The notes under the pieces are model-generated. The model had not been told where the DNA came from and made no database searches. It saw nothing but the letters and a program-made list of their open reading frames with translations. From an uncultured Chlorobiaceae bacterium (lineage in GTDB: Bacteria; Bacteroidota; Chlorobiia; Chlorobiales; Chlorobiaceae): a stretch of 33,807 nt of DNA. The stretch covers positions 1 through 33,807 of the forward strand of contig CAIJWE010000114.1 of the NCBI GenBank assembly GCA_903824295.1, in the 5' to 3' direction. Below are positions 9,934 to 18,945 of this stretch, piece after piece. The position numbers and the translations under genes are program-made. Each line of letters opens with the position of its first letter. The first letter of the stretch is position 1.

Positions 9934-11483
9934 ACAAACTCCTTCTCCGGATGTCCGGATATATTTTCCTGCATATATGTTTTAATAAGCTCCTGATCCG
10001 AAAAATAATGTTTCCGTCCTGCAATCTCCTGATACTTTTCGTGCCCTTTTCCTGCAACAAGAAGAACATCTCCCTTTTTAAGCATCAACACCGCCCTTCT
10101 GATAGCTTCCGCCCGGTCGGAGATTCTCAGATAATGATCACCGGTAATACCTCGCTCAATCTCATCAAGAATTACCTCTGGCTCTTCATTGCGGGGATTG
10201 TCAGAGGTAAGGATAACCTCATCGGCTATTTCGGAAGCAATTCGACCCATTTCTGACCGCTTGGTGCGGTCCCTGTTGCCTCCACACCCGAAAACCACGA
10301 TAAGACGTGATCCGTCAGGCTTGAGTTGGCGTAAAACTTCGAGCACCTTGAACAGCGCATCCGGAGTATGAGCATAATCAACAAACGCACACCATCCCTG
10401 ACTACTCTCACCAACTCTTTCCATACGCCCCTCAACCGTGAAAATCGAAGAGAGTGAGCGGCAGATCTCTTCGGGAGCCAGTCCCATGCCGTTACCGATT
10501 GCCGCAGCCTCAAGCACATTCATAACATTGAAGCGTCCCGGAAGCCCGACCTTCACCTTCATAACCGTATCAGGAAAATGGAGATCGACCGTGCTTGACT
10601 CAAGAGTGCTTTCAAGAACCTCTGCCTCAAAAATCCTGCTGCACAAAAGCGCAGGCAGAGTTACCTGACGTAACGTACAACAATATACTTTATCATGAGC
10701 TACGCGCTCAGCCATCTGCGCGGCATAGGGGTCGTCACTATTGAAAACCGCAAACCCTTGAGGTGCAAGCTGGTCAAACAGTTGCTGCTTGGCGGCAGCA
10801 TACTCCTCCATGGATAGATGAAAGTCAAGATGCTCCCGGGTCAGATTGGTAAAAAGTGCCGCATGAAAGCGGATGCCAAAGACCCTCTGCAGCACAAGGG
10901 CATGAGAGGAAACCTCCATCACTGCCGCCCGGCATCCCGCATCCACCATCTGGCGGAAGAGCGCATGCAGACCGTGAGCCTCAGGGGTGGTACGATCAAG
11001 CGGAATATCAAGCTCTCCGATCCTGCAAAGATTGGTACCGATATAACCGGCAGGAATGCCGCCGGCGTTGAGCATTGCCGTTATCAGTTTTGCGGTCGTT
11101 GTTTTGCCGTTGGTACCGGTAACGCCGATAACCAGCAACTGATCAGAGGCATTTCCATAAAAAATCCGGGCCGCTTCAGCAAGCGCCTTTCGTGCATCAG
11201 AAACCTTTATATAGCAGCAGGAATCGGAGATAGCATTCGGAAACTCCTCACAGATAACCGCCACAGCTCCTCGCTCTATAGCACTGCTGATAAAACGGGA
11301 GCCATCGTCACAATAGCCTTTTATTGCAACAAAAAGTGAACTGGCACAAACCTCTCGAGAATCACTGGTAACCAGGCGAACCACGCCATGCTCGCAGCTT
11401 TTTCCCGCAAGCGCCAAAAAGGCAACTCCTTTAAGCAACTCCTCAAGTTGCACCCCCTCGGTACGCTCTCCTGAAACCATCAT
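9924..11483 (-). CDS. murE: UDP-MurNAc-L-Ala-D-Glu--meso-diaminopimelate ligase MurE
   Basis: MurE adds the third stem-peptide residue. Motifs visible are LVTSDSREV in the N-terminal domain, VIGVTGTNGKTTTAKLITAM for ATP, LTREHLDFH in the centre, and VDYAHTPDAL and FGCGGNRDRTKR in the C-terminal half. The substrate motif reads DNPR (SDNPRNEEPEVI), the form associated with meso-diaminopimelate rather than lysine. This fits a Gram-negative wall. Length is 519 aa, slightly long for the family because of a ~20-residue N-terminal extension. It overlaps ftsI by 4 bases. Confidence 0.96.
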   Translation of the reverse strand: MMVSGERTEGVQLEELLKGVAFLALAGKSCEHGVVRLVTSDSREVCASSLFVAIKGYCDDGSRFISSAIERGAVAVICEEFPNAISDSCCYIKVSDARKALAEAARIFYGNASDQLLVIGVTGTNGKTTTAKLITAMLNAGGIPAGYIGTNLCRIGELDIPLDRTTPEAHGLHALFRQMVDAGCRAAVMEVSSHALVLQRVFGIRFHAALFTNLTREHLDFHLSMEEYAAAKQQLFDQLAPQGFAVFNSDDPYAAQMAERVAHDKVYCCTLRQVTLPALLCSRIFEAEVLESTLESSTVDLHFPDTVMKVKVGLPGRFNVMNVLEAAAIGNGMGLAPEEICRSLSSIFTVEGRMERVGESSQGWCAFVDYAHTPDALFKVLEVLRQLKPDGSRLIVVFGCGGNRDRTKRSEMGRIASEIADEVILTSDNPRNEEPEVILDEIERGITGDHYLRISDRAEAIRRAVLMLKKGDVLLVAGKGHEKYQEIAGRKHYFSDQELIKTYMQENISGHPEKEFVCR

Positions 11484-13519
11484 GGCGATTTTCTGTTAAT
11501 GTGTTTTACAGCCAGCGCCACCCTTATCACTTTCTTTTTCACAACCCTGCTGCCGGGAGCAACGCTCTGGCGGACAACAACCCCCTCAAAATCTCCCGAA
11601 TAATCCATCTCCAGATCGAGCCATTTCAACAGACGCTGGGCATCAGCTCCCTTAAGCCCACGAAGTTCAGGCACTGCCACCGTTACAATCGAATCAAGAA
11701 GCGACTTCTCCGTAGAACGGATAGAAAGATTTTTCTGCATCTCCTCGGAGCAGGCAATGATCCTTGATGCAATACAGGAAAAGACCGGAGCCGCAACCGT
11801 AGCGGCATAATAGGCCGTCTTGGGATTTTCAACAATCACGATAATCGCATAACGGGGAGTCTCTACCGGAAAATAGCCGACAAATGAAGAGACATAGACC
11901 GGGTTGGCATACGAACCACCCGCAGCACGCCTCGCCGTTCCGGTCTTGCCAGCAACGGTCACACCTGGAACTGCCGCATTTTTTGCCGTTCCACTGTCAA
12001 CAACAGCCTTAAAATACTCCTTTCCGAGATATCGCGCCGTCTCTGCAGAAACCACTCGCCGGACTTTTTCAGGAGTGCACTCCCGAACAACCTGACCGGC
12101 AGCATCAGTAACCCGTTTTATAATGTATGGCTTCATTAAATCGCCATCATTGGCAATGGCCGCATAGGCCTGCAATGTCTGCAGTGGGGTGGCCATAACC
12201 TGATAGCCGTACCCCATCCAGGGAAGCGTGGTACGATCCCAGTGGGAAAGCGTTCGGACAAGTCCCGGTGCTTCTCCAACAAGTCCAACACCGGTTCTCT
12301 TTCCAAACCCGAAATTTCTTGTATAGGCATTGAACTGCTCACGCCCGATCTCCATTGCCGTCTTGGCTGCGACAATATTGCTTGAAAACATGATCGCCTC
12401 ACGGAATGTGATGTTACCATAAGGCTCATGATCCCGGATCTTGAGATTATAGATGGGCAGAACCCCATTATTGGCGAACACCTTATCATCAGCTTTTCTA
12501 TTCAGGAGTTCCGTTGCCCCGGCGGCCATGACCAGCTTGAACGTTGAGCCTGGTTCGTACATCTCTGTCACCGCGCGGTTTCGAGAATTCTGGCGAGTCC
12601 AGGTCGATCTCTGGTTCAGATCAAACGAGGGATTATTGGCCATGGCAAGAATCTCTCCGGTACGAACATCCATGACAATACTTGACGCCGCATCAGCATT
12701 GAATGAATTGACCGCCTTTGCAAGTTCGTCTTCAACAATACTTTGAATATTCCCATCAATAGTCAACTGTACTGTATTGCCTTTTATCGCATCTTGCTGC
12801 TCGGCATCGGGCGATGGATAACGGATACCCGTAGCCGATCTCTGGAAAATTCTCGTTCCATCACGACCTTTTAACTCCTTGTCAAGCTGCAATTCGAGAC
12901 CGCTGCTTCCCCATATTTCGCTCGATGCGCTCCCTATAGAGCCGATAACCTGAGCCGCAACATTCAGATAATAACGCTGCTGCTGGCGATCATACCAGAC
13001 GCCGGGAATTTTTTTCTGCATAAGCTGCATCAGCGGCAACGCCTTTGCAACAGGTATTTTACGACCAAGCACCGCAACGCCTTTGCGGCGACTCAGTTGC
13101 TGAAGACAAGCCGACCTGTCAGAGCCCAGATACCTGGAAAACAGCGTGGCAACAGCACCGGAATTATCGTAAGTCTTCTGTTTATTGCTCTTCCTGAACT
13201 TTACCGGCTTACCGTTTTTATCGAACAGAGGAGTATTGCGAACAATCAAAGGGTCGGCATAGAAGGAGATGGATTCGATACTTTCAGCAAGCATACGTGA
13301 ATGGCGGTCAAGAATAGCACCCCGCTGGGCACGTTCCGTGACCACCCGCTCATACTGTTTCGACGCTTTTATGTGGTATTTACCGGCATTAACCACCTGA
13401 ATACTGAGCAGCATCCCAATAATAGCGATAATAAAAATCGAAAACAGAGCAACGACAATACCCAGCCGCTTGCCAAACTCCCGATCGCTGGGTTTCCTGA
13501 TCTCCTGCTGGTCATTCAT
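11480..13519 (-). CDS. ftsI: Division-specific peptidoglycan transpeptidase FtsI (PBP3-like) with C-terminal PASTA domain
   Basis: This is the class B penicillin-binding protein that cross-links septal peptidoglycan beside FtsW. There is a cytoplasmic tail, a membrane segment at about residues 20-42, a dimerisation domain starting near RGAILDRHSRMLAES, and the transpeptidase domain. The active-site motifs are S325-TF-K328 (EPGSTFKL), S379-S-N381 and K525-TG (VAGKTGTARR). Residues ~610-672 form a PASTA-type domain (VPELRGLKGADAQRLLKWLD). PASTA is unusual in proteobacterial FtsI but occurs in Chlorobi/Bacteroidetes-type and Gram-positive division PBPs. Its start overlaps the ftsL-like gene by 4 bases. 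Confidence 0.95.
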   Translation of the reverse strand: MNDQQEIRKPSDREFGKRLGIVVALFSIFIIAIIGMLLSIQVVNAGKYHIKASKQYERVVTERAQRGAILDRHSRMLAESIESISFYADPLIVRNTPLFDKNGKPVKFRKSNKQKTYDNSGAVATLFSRYLGSDRSACLQQLSRRKGVAVLGRKIPVAKALPLMQLMQKKIPGVWYDRQQQRYYLNVAAQVIGSIGSASSEIWGSSGLELQLDKELKGRDGTRIFQRSATGIRYPSPDAEQQDAIKGNTVQLTIDGNIQSIVEDELAKAVNSFNADAASSIVMDVRTGEILAMANNPSFDLNQRSTWTRQNSRNRAVTEMYEPGSTFKLVMAAGATELLNRKADDKVFANNGVLPIYNLKIRDHEPYGNITFREAIMFSSNIVAAKTAMEIGREQFNAYTRNFGFGKRTGVGLVGEAPGLVRTLSHWDRTTLPWMGYGYQVMATPLQTLQAYAAIANDGDLMKPYIIKRVTDAAGQVVRECTPEKVRRVVSAETARYLGKEYFKAVVDSGTAKNAAVPGVTVAGKTGTARRAAGGSYANPVYVSSFVGYFPVETPRYAIIVIVENPKTAYYAATVAAPVFSCIASRIIACSEEMQKNLSIRSTEKSLLDSIVTVAVPELRGLKGADAQRLLKWLDLEMDYSGDFEGVVVRQSVAPGSRVVKKKVIRVALAVKHINRKSP

Positions 13520-13980
13520 GGTTCAAGTTCAACAGGAGGAATGCTTGAAGATACAAGTCCAAGTGCTGATGCATCTTGAGCAATATTACGAATACTATGC
13601 AGTTCATCCATTTTGAGCTCCTGTGACGTTATGACGCTGGAGGTCATCTGTATCTGTTCTCTGAGCCTTTCGTTCTGCAATGCAAGATTGTTAATGGCAA
13701 GATTGTTGTGTGTCTGGAAAAGAATAATCCCCACCCCGACCAGAATGTACAAAAAAGAGCTTGGGCGCAACAACGAACCAATATCGAACTCAAGCGTATT
13801 GCTGACCAACTCCCTGAGCCCTGAATTCTGCCACCCCCTGGCCTCACCAAAACGAGCAACAACCGGCCGATCACCAAACATTTTATTTCCAAATCCCTTT
13901 ATATGCCGTAAAATATTATGCAGATAAGGGCTAATCGCACTAAGGGCGTCCACAGCTTCCTCCCTGATAAATTTTTTCAA
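13516..13980 (-). CDS. FtsL-like small bitopic divisome protein
   Basis: The 154-aa product has one clear membrane segment at residues ~74-89 (SSFLYILVGVGIILFQ). A predicted coiled coil follows at ~91-130 (NNLAINNLALQNERLREQI). FtsL has this architecture but almost no sequence conservation. The N-terminal cytoplasmic region of ~70 residues is longer than in E. coli FtsL. Position between rsmH and ftsI is the standard place for ftsL. It overlaps rsmH by 41 bases and ftsI by 4. The call is from topology and synteny, not sequence recognition. Confidence 0.75.
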   Translation of the reverse strand: MKKFIREEAVDALSAISPYLHNILRHIKGFGNKMFGDRPVVARFGEARGWQNSGLRELVSNTLEFDIGSLLRPSSFLYILVGVGIILFQTHNNLAINNLALQNERLREQIQMTSSVITSQELKMDELHSIRNIAQDASALGLVSSSIPPVELEP

Positions 13981-14941
13981 TAACTCTCAACTTTGCACTT
14001 CTTGCCCTTGAATTTGACGCAATCTCCTCAGGGGATGCAATCATGGGCTTCCGGGTAATTGGAGTAACCGATCCCCATGCAAGAGGCTCCCTCAAGCCCA
14101 CCCCTTTAGGACCCCAGTCACTCCGGGATTTTTCGGCAAAAACCCTTTTCACGATTCGATCCTCAAGAGAGTGATAGCTGATGACCGCCATTCGGCCATA
14201 CTCATCAAGACAATCAATCCCATCATCAAGCGCCCTGCTGAGCACATCAAGTTCAGCATTCACCTCAATTCTCAATGCCTGAAACACCCTTGAAAGCGTC
14301 TTGATCACCCGCTCTCCGCCATGCGCATTGCCACGAATAATATCGGCAAGCTCCTGCGTACTGTTAACGGCCCCATTGCTCTGACGATACGCCACAATAG
14401 CCCTCGCAATACTTCGACTCCTGGGCTCTTCACCGTATCGGTAAAAAAGCTGCGCAAGTTGCTTTTCTTCATAAGTATTGACTATATCACAAGCACTTAT
14501 GGCAGCATTCATATCCATCCGCATATCAAGCGGCCCCTCCCTCATATAACTGAACCCTCGCTCCGCCGTATCAATCTGAAACGATGAAACCCCGAGATCA
14601 AGCAGGATTCCGGCAACTTTCGGCTCCACCCCTTTTTCACGGCAAACCCTTGTGATAATGCCCCCAATATCAAGAAAATTTCCTTTAACCAGAACGGCCC
14701 GAGCGTCGAACTCCCTGAGCTTTTCGCGAGCCGTCCTCAAAGCCGCATCGTCCTGATCAATGCCAATCAGCAGCGATCCTTCAAAAAAACCGCGATCAAA
14801 AAGCGCGCGCAAAATCGCCAGAGAGTGGCCTCCGCCACCAAGAGTCCCATCAACATAAATACCAGGTTTTCTGACCAGGAAAGCAACAATTTCGGTGACA
14901 AGCACCGGATCATGGAATAGATCCCGCGTTATAGCCATCAA
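13940..14941 (-). CDS. rsmH: 16S rRNA (cytosine-1402-N4)-methyltransferase RsmH (MraW)
   Basis: RsmH is an S-adenosylmethionine-dependent enzyme that methylates C1402 in the ribosomal decoding centre. The N-terminal substrate loop HDPVLVTEIVAFL, the SAM motif VDGTLGGGGHSLAIL and the family segments ILLDLGVSSFQIDTAERGFS, GPLDMRM and AVISYHSLEDRIVK are all seen. The 333 residues are family-typical. Its ATG overlaps the mraZ stop by 4 bases, and its 3' end runs 41 bases into the ftsL-like gene. Confidence 0.97.
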   Translation of the reverse strand: MMAITRDLFHDPVLVTEIVAFLVRKPGIYVDGTLGGGGHSLAILRALFDRGFFEGSLLIGIDQDDAALRTAREKLREFDARAVLVKGNFLDIGGIITRVCREKGVEPKVAGILLDLGVSSFQIDTAERGFSYMREGPLDMRMDMNAAISACDIVNTYEEKQLAQLFYRYGEEPRSRSIARAIVAYRQSNGAVNSTQELADIIRGNAHGGERVIKTLSRVFQALRIEVNAELDVLSRALDDGIDCLDEYGRMAVISYHSLEDRIVKRVFAEKSRSDWGPKGVGLREPLAWGSVTPITRKPMIASPEEIASNSRARSAKLRVIEKIYQGGSCGRP

Positions 14942-15384
14942 AAGTACCTTCCTGCAAGAGATGCAAAACGACCGGCACTCTCCTGCAAGAGAGAAAAAAG
15001 GCGCTCCGGTTCCCAGATAATCATTTTTGTATCAGCCCCAATAATCACAACATCCTTAGTTATACCAGCATGCTCCAGAAATTCCCTCGACAGTGCAACC
15101 CTCCCGTGACGATCCAGTTCGACCGTTTCAAGACTTTCATACATTAACGTCTTCAACAGACGCTCTTCCGGATTGAAATCCGAAAGCCCGGAGATCGACT
15201 TCCTCATCCCCGCCCAGATAAACGGCTCATACAGCTCAATAGAGCGATCGGGTGCCTTCAAAATATAAAGCACTTCCACAGGCTCCGAAACCACAGGCTC
15301 AAACTTCCGGCGAAACCTTGCAGGAATCATCAGACGTCCTTTCTCATCTACGGAATGCCTCTCTTTTCCGATGAAGCCTGCCAT
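14938..15384 (-). CDS. mraZ: Transcriptional regulator MraZ
   Basis: MraZ is the first gene of the dcw operon and in other bacteria represses it. The 148-aa product contains two tandem SpoVT/AbrB-like halves. Each has the conserved DxxGR-type core: DEKGRLMIPARFRRKF near residue 14 and DRHGRVALSREFLEHAG near residue 96. The ATG at 15384 fits the family N-terminus (GKERHSVDEKGR). The matching triple repeat operator is seen about 95 bases upstream. Confidence 0.96.
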   Translation of the reverse strand: MAGFIGKERHSVDEKGRLMIPARFRRKFEPVVSEPVEVLYILKAPDRSIELYEPFIWAGMRKSISGLSDFNPEERLLKTLMYESLETVELDRHGRVALSREFLEHAGITKDVVIIGADTKMIIWEPERLFSLLQESAGRFASLAGRYF

Positions 15385-15478
15385 AATGGCAATCCCATTA
15401 ATTCCTGTTGTGCATATACGGAGAAAAACAGACGTTTTTTACACCTTCAGAGGTAAAAAGATAGCTTAAAACAAAAAT

Positions 15479-15506
15479 GCTCCCACTTTTTACCACTTTC
15501 CTCCAC
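15479..15506 (-). promoter_or_regulatory. Probable MraZ operator: three GTGG direct repeats with 10-bp period
   Basis: Read on the minus strand, GTGGAG, GTGGTA and GTGGGA follow one another at exactly 10-bp steps. Their complements start at 15503, 15493 and 15483. MraZ of E. coli and other bacteria is known to bind three or four TGGG-like boxes spaced one helical turn apart ahead of its own promoter. The position, ~95 bp before the mraZ start, fits autorepression of the whole murein/division operon. The promoter core itself was not assigned; several AT-rich hexamers between here and the gene could serve. Confidence 0.75.
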
Positions 15507-15597
15507 CATAAAATGTATAAAAAAGGATGCACTAAAAAAATATTAGTCTATTTTATTACTTCATTTGAAAAAGATTTTTTGAATAAGAGAGAGCACG

Positions 15598-16128
15598 ATG
15601 AAAACCGGAGCAAAAGAGATCGTGGTCGATGGATATAACCTGATTCACAAGCTTTATCCCTCTCTGACCTCATCATCACTCACTGTTCTGCGCCAAAAAA
15701 CAGAAAAACAGCTCCTCTGTTTTCAGCAGCAAAGCCGTTGCCCGATCACCATTGTATACGACGGTAAAGGGAGTCACCATGAGTGTGCTTTTGGCGCCCC
15801 GCTGCACATTGTTTTTACTCCAGCCTCAAAAAGTGCCGACCTCTGGATCATTGATTACGTAAAGTCGTTGAACACAAAGGTAAAAATGGTTACTATTGTA
15901 AGTTCGGATGATGAGATTCGACGGTACACAACGGCATTCGGTGCCCGATGCGTCAAGTCTGAGGTGTTTGCCCTGCAACTGAGCGAGATGGCCTATTCTG
16001 GTTCCATGCAGAGCGATAATGAACGCTCGAACGGCAGAACGACCAAAGAAAATAACGGTAAGAGCGAATTGCTGAGCGACAGGGAAGTCGCCCGATGGAT
16101 GACGCTCTTCTCCCGCGAAAAAGAATAG
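15598..16128 (+). CDS. YacP-like NYN-domain ribonuclease
   Basis: The N-terminus IVVDGYNLIHKLYP is the typical first acidic motif of the NYN/PIN fold found in YacP (Rae1-type ribosome-associated endonuclease) proteins. ITIVYDGKGS supplies the second acidic position, and VTIVSSDDEIRRYTTAFGA the third. At 176 aa it matches the family. The C-terminal ~40 residues are low-complexity and polar. It is divergent from mraZ, with a 213-bp shared promoter region. Exact RNA target in this lineage is unknown. Confidence 0.82.
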   Translation: MKTGAKEIVVDGYNLIHKLYPSLTSSSLTVLRQKTEKQLLCFQQQSRCPITIVYDGKGSHHECAFGAPLHIVFTPASKSADLWIIDYVKSLNTKVKMVTIVSSDDEIRRYTTAFGARCVKSEVFALQLSEMAYSGSMQSDNERSNGRTTKENNGKSELLSDREVARWMTLFSREKE

Positions 16129-16199
16129 CAACAACACGACTGATTTTCTATATACTCCTTTTGTTTGACAACAACGCATCACTCTTAACAACCGTCATT

Positions 16200-16529
16200 A
16201 TGATGACAGACAGCACCGTCAATAATAGAGCACATTGGCAGGAACTTGACGAATGGAGAAAAAAAATCGATACTCTCGACCAGCAATTATCCTCCTTGCT
16301 CTGCGAAAGGCTCCATTGCGCTCAAAATATCAGCTCACTGAAGTCAAGAATTGGAGAGCAGGTACTTCAGCCTGAGCGCGAAAGAGAGGTATTGAGCAAT
16401 GTTCTCAGCCATGCCGACTCGCCGTTGAAAGCCCATGCACTGGAAAAAATCTATCAATGTATCATTGAAGAGACCAGGCTGTTTCAACATGAGTGGAAAA
16501 ACAGCCAGCCAGGTATTCAGGTCAGCTAA
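16200..16529 (+). CDS. Chorismate mutase, AroQ class
   Basis: This enzyme converts chorismate to prephenate for phenylalanine and tyrosine synthesis. The 109-aa product shows the AroQ helical pattern: WRKKIDTLDQQLSSLLCERL, then the AQNISSLKSRIGEQVLQPER segment, and a final helix with IIEETRLFQ. Arg20, Lys37-equivalent and Glu positions correspond to the usual active-site pattern. An open frame extends to 16095, but that extension overlaps the NYN gene and has no homology. I therefore prefer the paired ATGs at 16200/16203. mltG follows after 17 bases. Confidence 0.85.
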   Translation: MMTDSTVNNRAHWQELDEWRKKIDTLDQQLSSLLCERLHCAQNISSLKSRIGEQVLQPEREREVLSNVLSHADSPLKAHALEKIYQCIIEETRLFQHEWKNSQPGIQVS

Positions 16530-16546
16530 ACAAGCTCTCTTTAGAC

Positions 16547-17557
16547 ATGGCGTCAAAAAAAACGTTTCCGCGTAACCCGCTTATCGTAAGCATGGCCGCT
16601 CTACTGACGGTGTTGGCTTGCTTTTTATTTCTGCCAGGACTTAATACGGCTTCCAGTACAACCAGCCTGATTGTTCACCGCAATATGGGAGTGAGAGCCA
16701 TTGTGGATGAATTATACCGCAACGGTACGATCAACCGTAAATGGCCGGCACTCGTAACCGTCAGCATTATTCCACGGCTGCACCATATCAAGCCGGGGAG
16801 ATACACCATTGCGCCGGGAATGTCGAATTTCATGCTTATGTACTACCTCCACTCGCATCGCCAGGATGAGGTTCGTGTCACCCTCCCCGAAGGACTTGAT
16901 CTTAAAAAGGTTGCCCGCATTCTGTCGCGAAACCTTGATTTTGACTCAACATCCTTCATGGCCGCGGCTTCCAGCCCCAGCCTGCTCATGAGACGAGGCA
17001 TTATGGCAAAAAATGCGGAAGGCTACCTGCTTCCCGGAACATACGACTTCGCTTGGGCAAGCACGCCTGAGGAGGCCGCAGGATTTCTTATTGGCAGATT
17101 TCGCCATTTTTATACCGACAGCCTGAAGAGTATTGCTACCAAAAGGGGACTCAACGAAACCGGATTACTGACCCTCGCCTCCATTGTAGAAGCAGAGACC
17201 CCCCTTGATCGGGAAAAAAATCTTGTTGCAAGCGTCTATCTCAACCGGCTGAAAAAAAACATGCGGCTTCAGGCAGATCCAACAGTACAGTATGCCCTTG
17301 GAGGAGAGGCCCGCCGACTCTATTACAAGGACCTTGCGGCGGACTCTCCCTACAACACCTATCGCCATAACGGACTTCCTCCGGGGCCGATCTGTAACCC
17401 CGGAGCAGCATCAATCCTCGCTGTACTCAACCCTGCAGAGAGCAACTTTCTCTACTTTGTTGCCACAGGAAAAGGAGGGCATAACTTTGCAGAATCCCTT
17501 GCAGAACATTATGCAAACATAAAAACATACAAAAGCGCCCTCCACAACACACCGTGA
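16547..17557 (+). CDS. mltG: Endolytic murein transglycosylase MltG
   Basis: MltG is an inner-membrane lytic transglycosylase that cuts nascent glycan strands and sets their length. The product has a membrane anchor at residues ~11-30 (PLIVSMAALLTVLACFLFLP), a LysM-like region (IKPGRYTIAPGMS) and the YceG catalytic domain. The conserved glutamate lies in LASIVEAET (Glu215), and LQADPTVQYALGG and LPPGPICNPG follow. At 336 aa length is normal. The frame opens upstream at 16493, but the ATG at 16547 places the membrane segment correctly. Confidence 0.94.
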   Translation: MASKKTFPRNPLIVSMAALLTVLACFLFLPGLNTASSTTSLIVHRNMGVRAIVDELYRNGTINRKWPALVTVSIIPRLHHIKPGRYTIAPGMSNFMLMYYLHSHRQDEVRVTLPEGLDLKKVARILSRNLDFDSTSFMAAASSPSLLMRRGIMAKNAEGYLLPGTYDFAWASTPEEAAGFLIGRFRHFYTDSLKSIATKRGLNETGLLTLASIVEAETPLDREKNLVASVYLNRLKKNMRLQADPTVQYALGGEARRLYYKDLAADSPYNTYRHNGLPPGPICNPGAASILAVLNPAESNFLYFVATGKGGHNFAESLAEHYANIKTYKSALHNTP

Positions 17558-17655
17558 GCCAGAGAGAGCGGTCACATCGCAGTTGAGGAGATTGATATTA
17601 ATTGCCTATAATACGGTACGGACGCCGATCATTTTTTCAATAAATCATCAGAGCA

Positions 17656-18849
17656 ATGCAGAAAAAAAGTTTATCAGACATATCGATTCAAGGAAAACGG
17701 GTGTTGATGCGTGTTGACTTCAACGTTCCTCTCGACGGTAGCAAAAAAATTACTGACGATAAAAGAATTGTTGAATCCCTTCCTTCCATCAAAAAAATCA
17801 TGGAAAACGGGGGACGCCTTATTTTAATGTCCCACCTTGGACGACCAAAAGGAAAGGTAAATAGTGACTACTCGCTTGCACCCGTTGCGTTGCGGCTTGC
17901 TGAACTGCTCGATTGCCCGGTTACCATGGCCAAAGAGTGCATCGGTACCGAAGTGATGCAGCAGGTGCTCGCACTGCAGGATGGAGAGGTGATGCTGCTT
18001 GAAAACCTCAGATTTCACCCCGAGGAAGAGGCCAATGACCCCGATTTTTCCCGTGAGCTTGCTTCACTCGGCGAGGTCTACGTCAACGACGCATTCGGCA
18101 CCGCACACCGGGCCCATGCCTCAACAGAGGGAATTACACACTACGTCCAGACCGCCGTTGCCGGTTTTCTCATAGAGCGCGAGCTCCTCTATCTTGGCAA
18201 AGCACTGCAGGAACCCGAGCGCCCCTTTGTGGCAATTCTTGGCGGCTCAAAAATATCAGGCAAAATAGATGTCCTCGAAAACCTCTTCAAAAAGGTCGAT
18301 ACCGTCCTTATCGGCGGAGCCATGGTCTTCACCTTCTTCAAAGCTCAGGGTTACGAAATCGGCAACTCTCTGGTCGAAGAGAGCAAGATTGAACTGGCAC
18401 TGAAAATTCTTGCAGAAGCAAAAGCCAAAGGCATCAAACTGCTGCTCCCGACAGATGTCATTCTTACGGCTGAAATTTCAGCAACTGCCGACTGCCACGC
18501 AGAGATGATTACCGCCATACCTGAAGGGATGATCGGCGTCGATATCGGTCCCCTCACGATAGAAGCCTACCGGAACGAAATTCTCTCCGCACGAACCGTA
18601 CTCTGGAACGGCCCGATGGGCATCTTTGAAATCGACAATTTTGCTGCCGGCACCATGGCCGTCGCAAATGCGATGGCTGAAGCCACCGCAAAAGGGGCCA
18701 CAACGATTATCGGTGGCGGCGACTCTGCTGCTGCCGTTGCCAAAGCTGGTCTGGCACAGGAGATGACCCATATCTCAACCGGAGGTGGCGCAAGCCTTGA
18801 GTTCCTTGAAGGCAAGGAGCTTCCGGGGATTGCCGCCCTGAACGATTGA
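17656..18849 (+). CDS. pgk: Phosphoglycerate kinase
   Basis: The enzyme interconverts 1,3-bisphosphoglycerate and 3-phosphoglycerate with ADP/ATP. In an autotroph it would serve gluconeogenic carbon flow. Family signatures are [14 protein letters not shown] near the N-terminus, [56 protein letters not shown] and the nucleotide-binding [13 protein letters not shown]. The 397 residues are standard. It lies 98 bp after mltG. Confidence 0.98.
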   Translation: MQKKSLSDISIQGKRVLMRVDFNVPLDGSKKITDDKRIVESLPSIKKIMENGGRLILMSHLGRPKGKVNSDYSLAPVALRLAELLDCPVTMAKECIGTEVMQQVLALQDGEVMLLENLRFHPEEEANDPDFSRELASLGEVYVNDAFGTAHRAHASTEGITHYVQTAVAGFLIERELLYLGKALQEPERPFVAILGGSKISGKIDVLENLFKKVDTVLIGGAMVFTFFKAQGYEIGNSLVEESKIELALKILAEAKAKGIKLLLPTDVILTAEISATADCHAEMITAIPEGMIGVDIGPLTIEAYRNEILSARTVLWNGPMGIFEIDNFAAGTMAVANAMAEATAKGATTIIGGGDSAAAVAKAGLAQEMTHISTGGGASLEFLEGKELPGIAALND

Positions 18850-18901
18850 GCGGCTCGATACAACAAGCGGATTAACGTAATTTACCACTTTGACGCTCAT
18901 G

Positions 18902-18923
18902 CCCGCTGCTGGTCGGCAGCGGG
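18902..18923 (+). other. Perfect 8-bp hairpin between pgk and the rhomboid gene
   Basis: CCCGCTGC and GCAGCGGG are perfectly complementary around a 6-base loop. No run of T follows on the plus strand, so it is not a classical intrinsic terminator. It could be a 3'-end stabiliser of pgk mRNA or part of the downstream 5' leader. It lies 23 bases before the rhomboid ATG, close enough to influence initiation. Confidence 0.6.
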
Positions 18924-18945
18924 ATGTGCAGAACAATATCTCTTG

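Noticed and set aside
16095-16199. N-terminal extension of the chorismate mutase frame
   Set aside because: It overlaps the NYN gene and has no AroQ similarity; the ATG at 16200 gives the normal protein.
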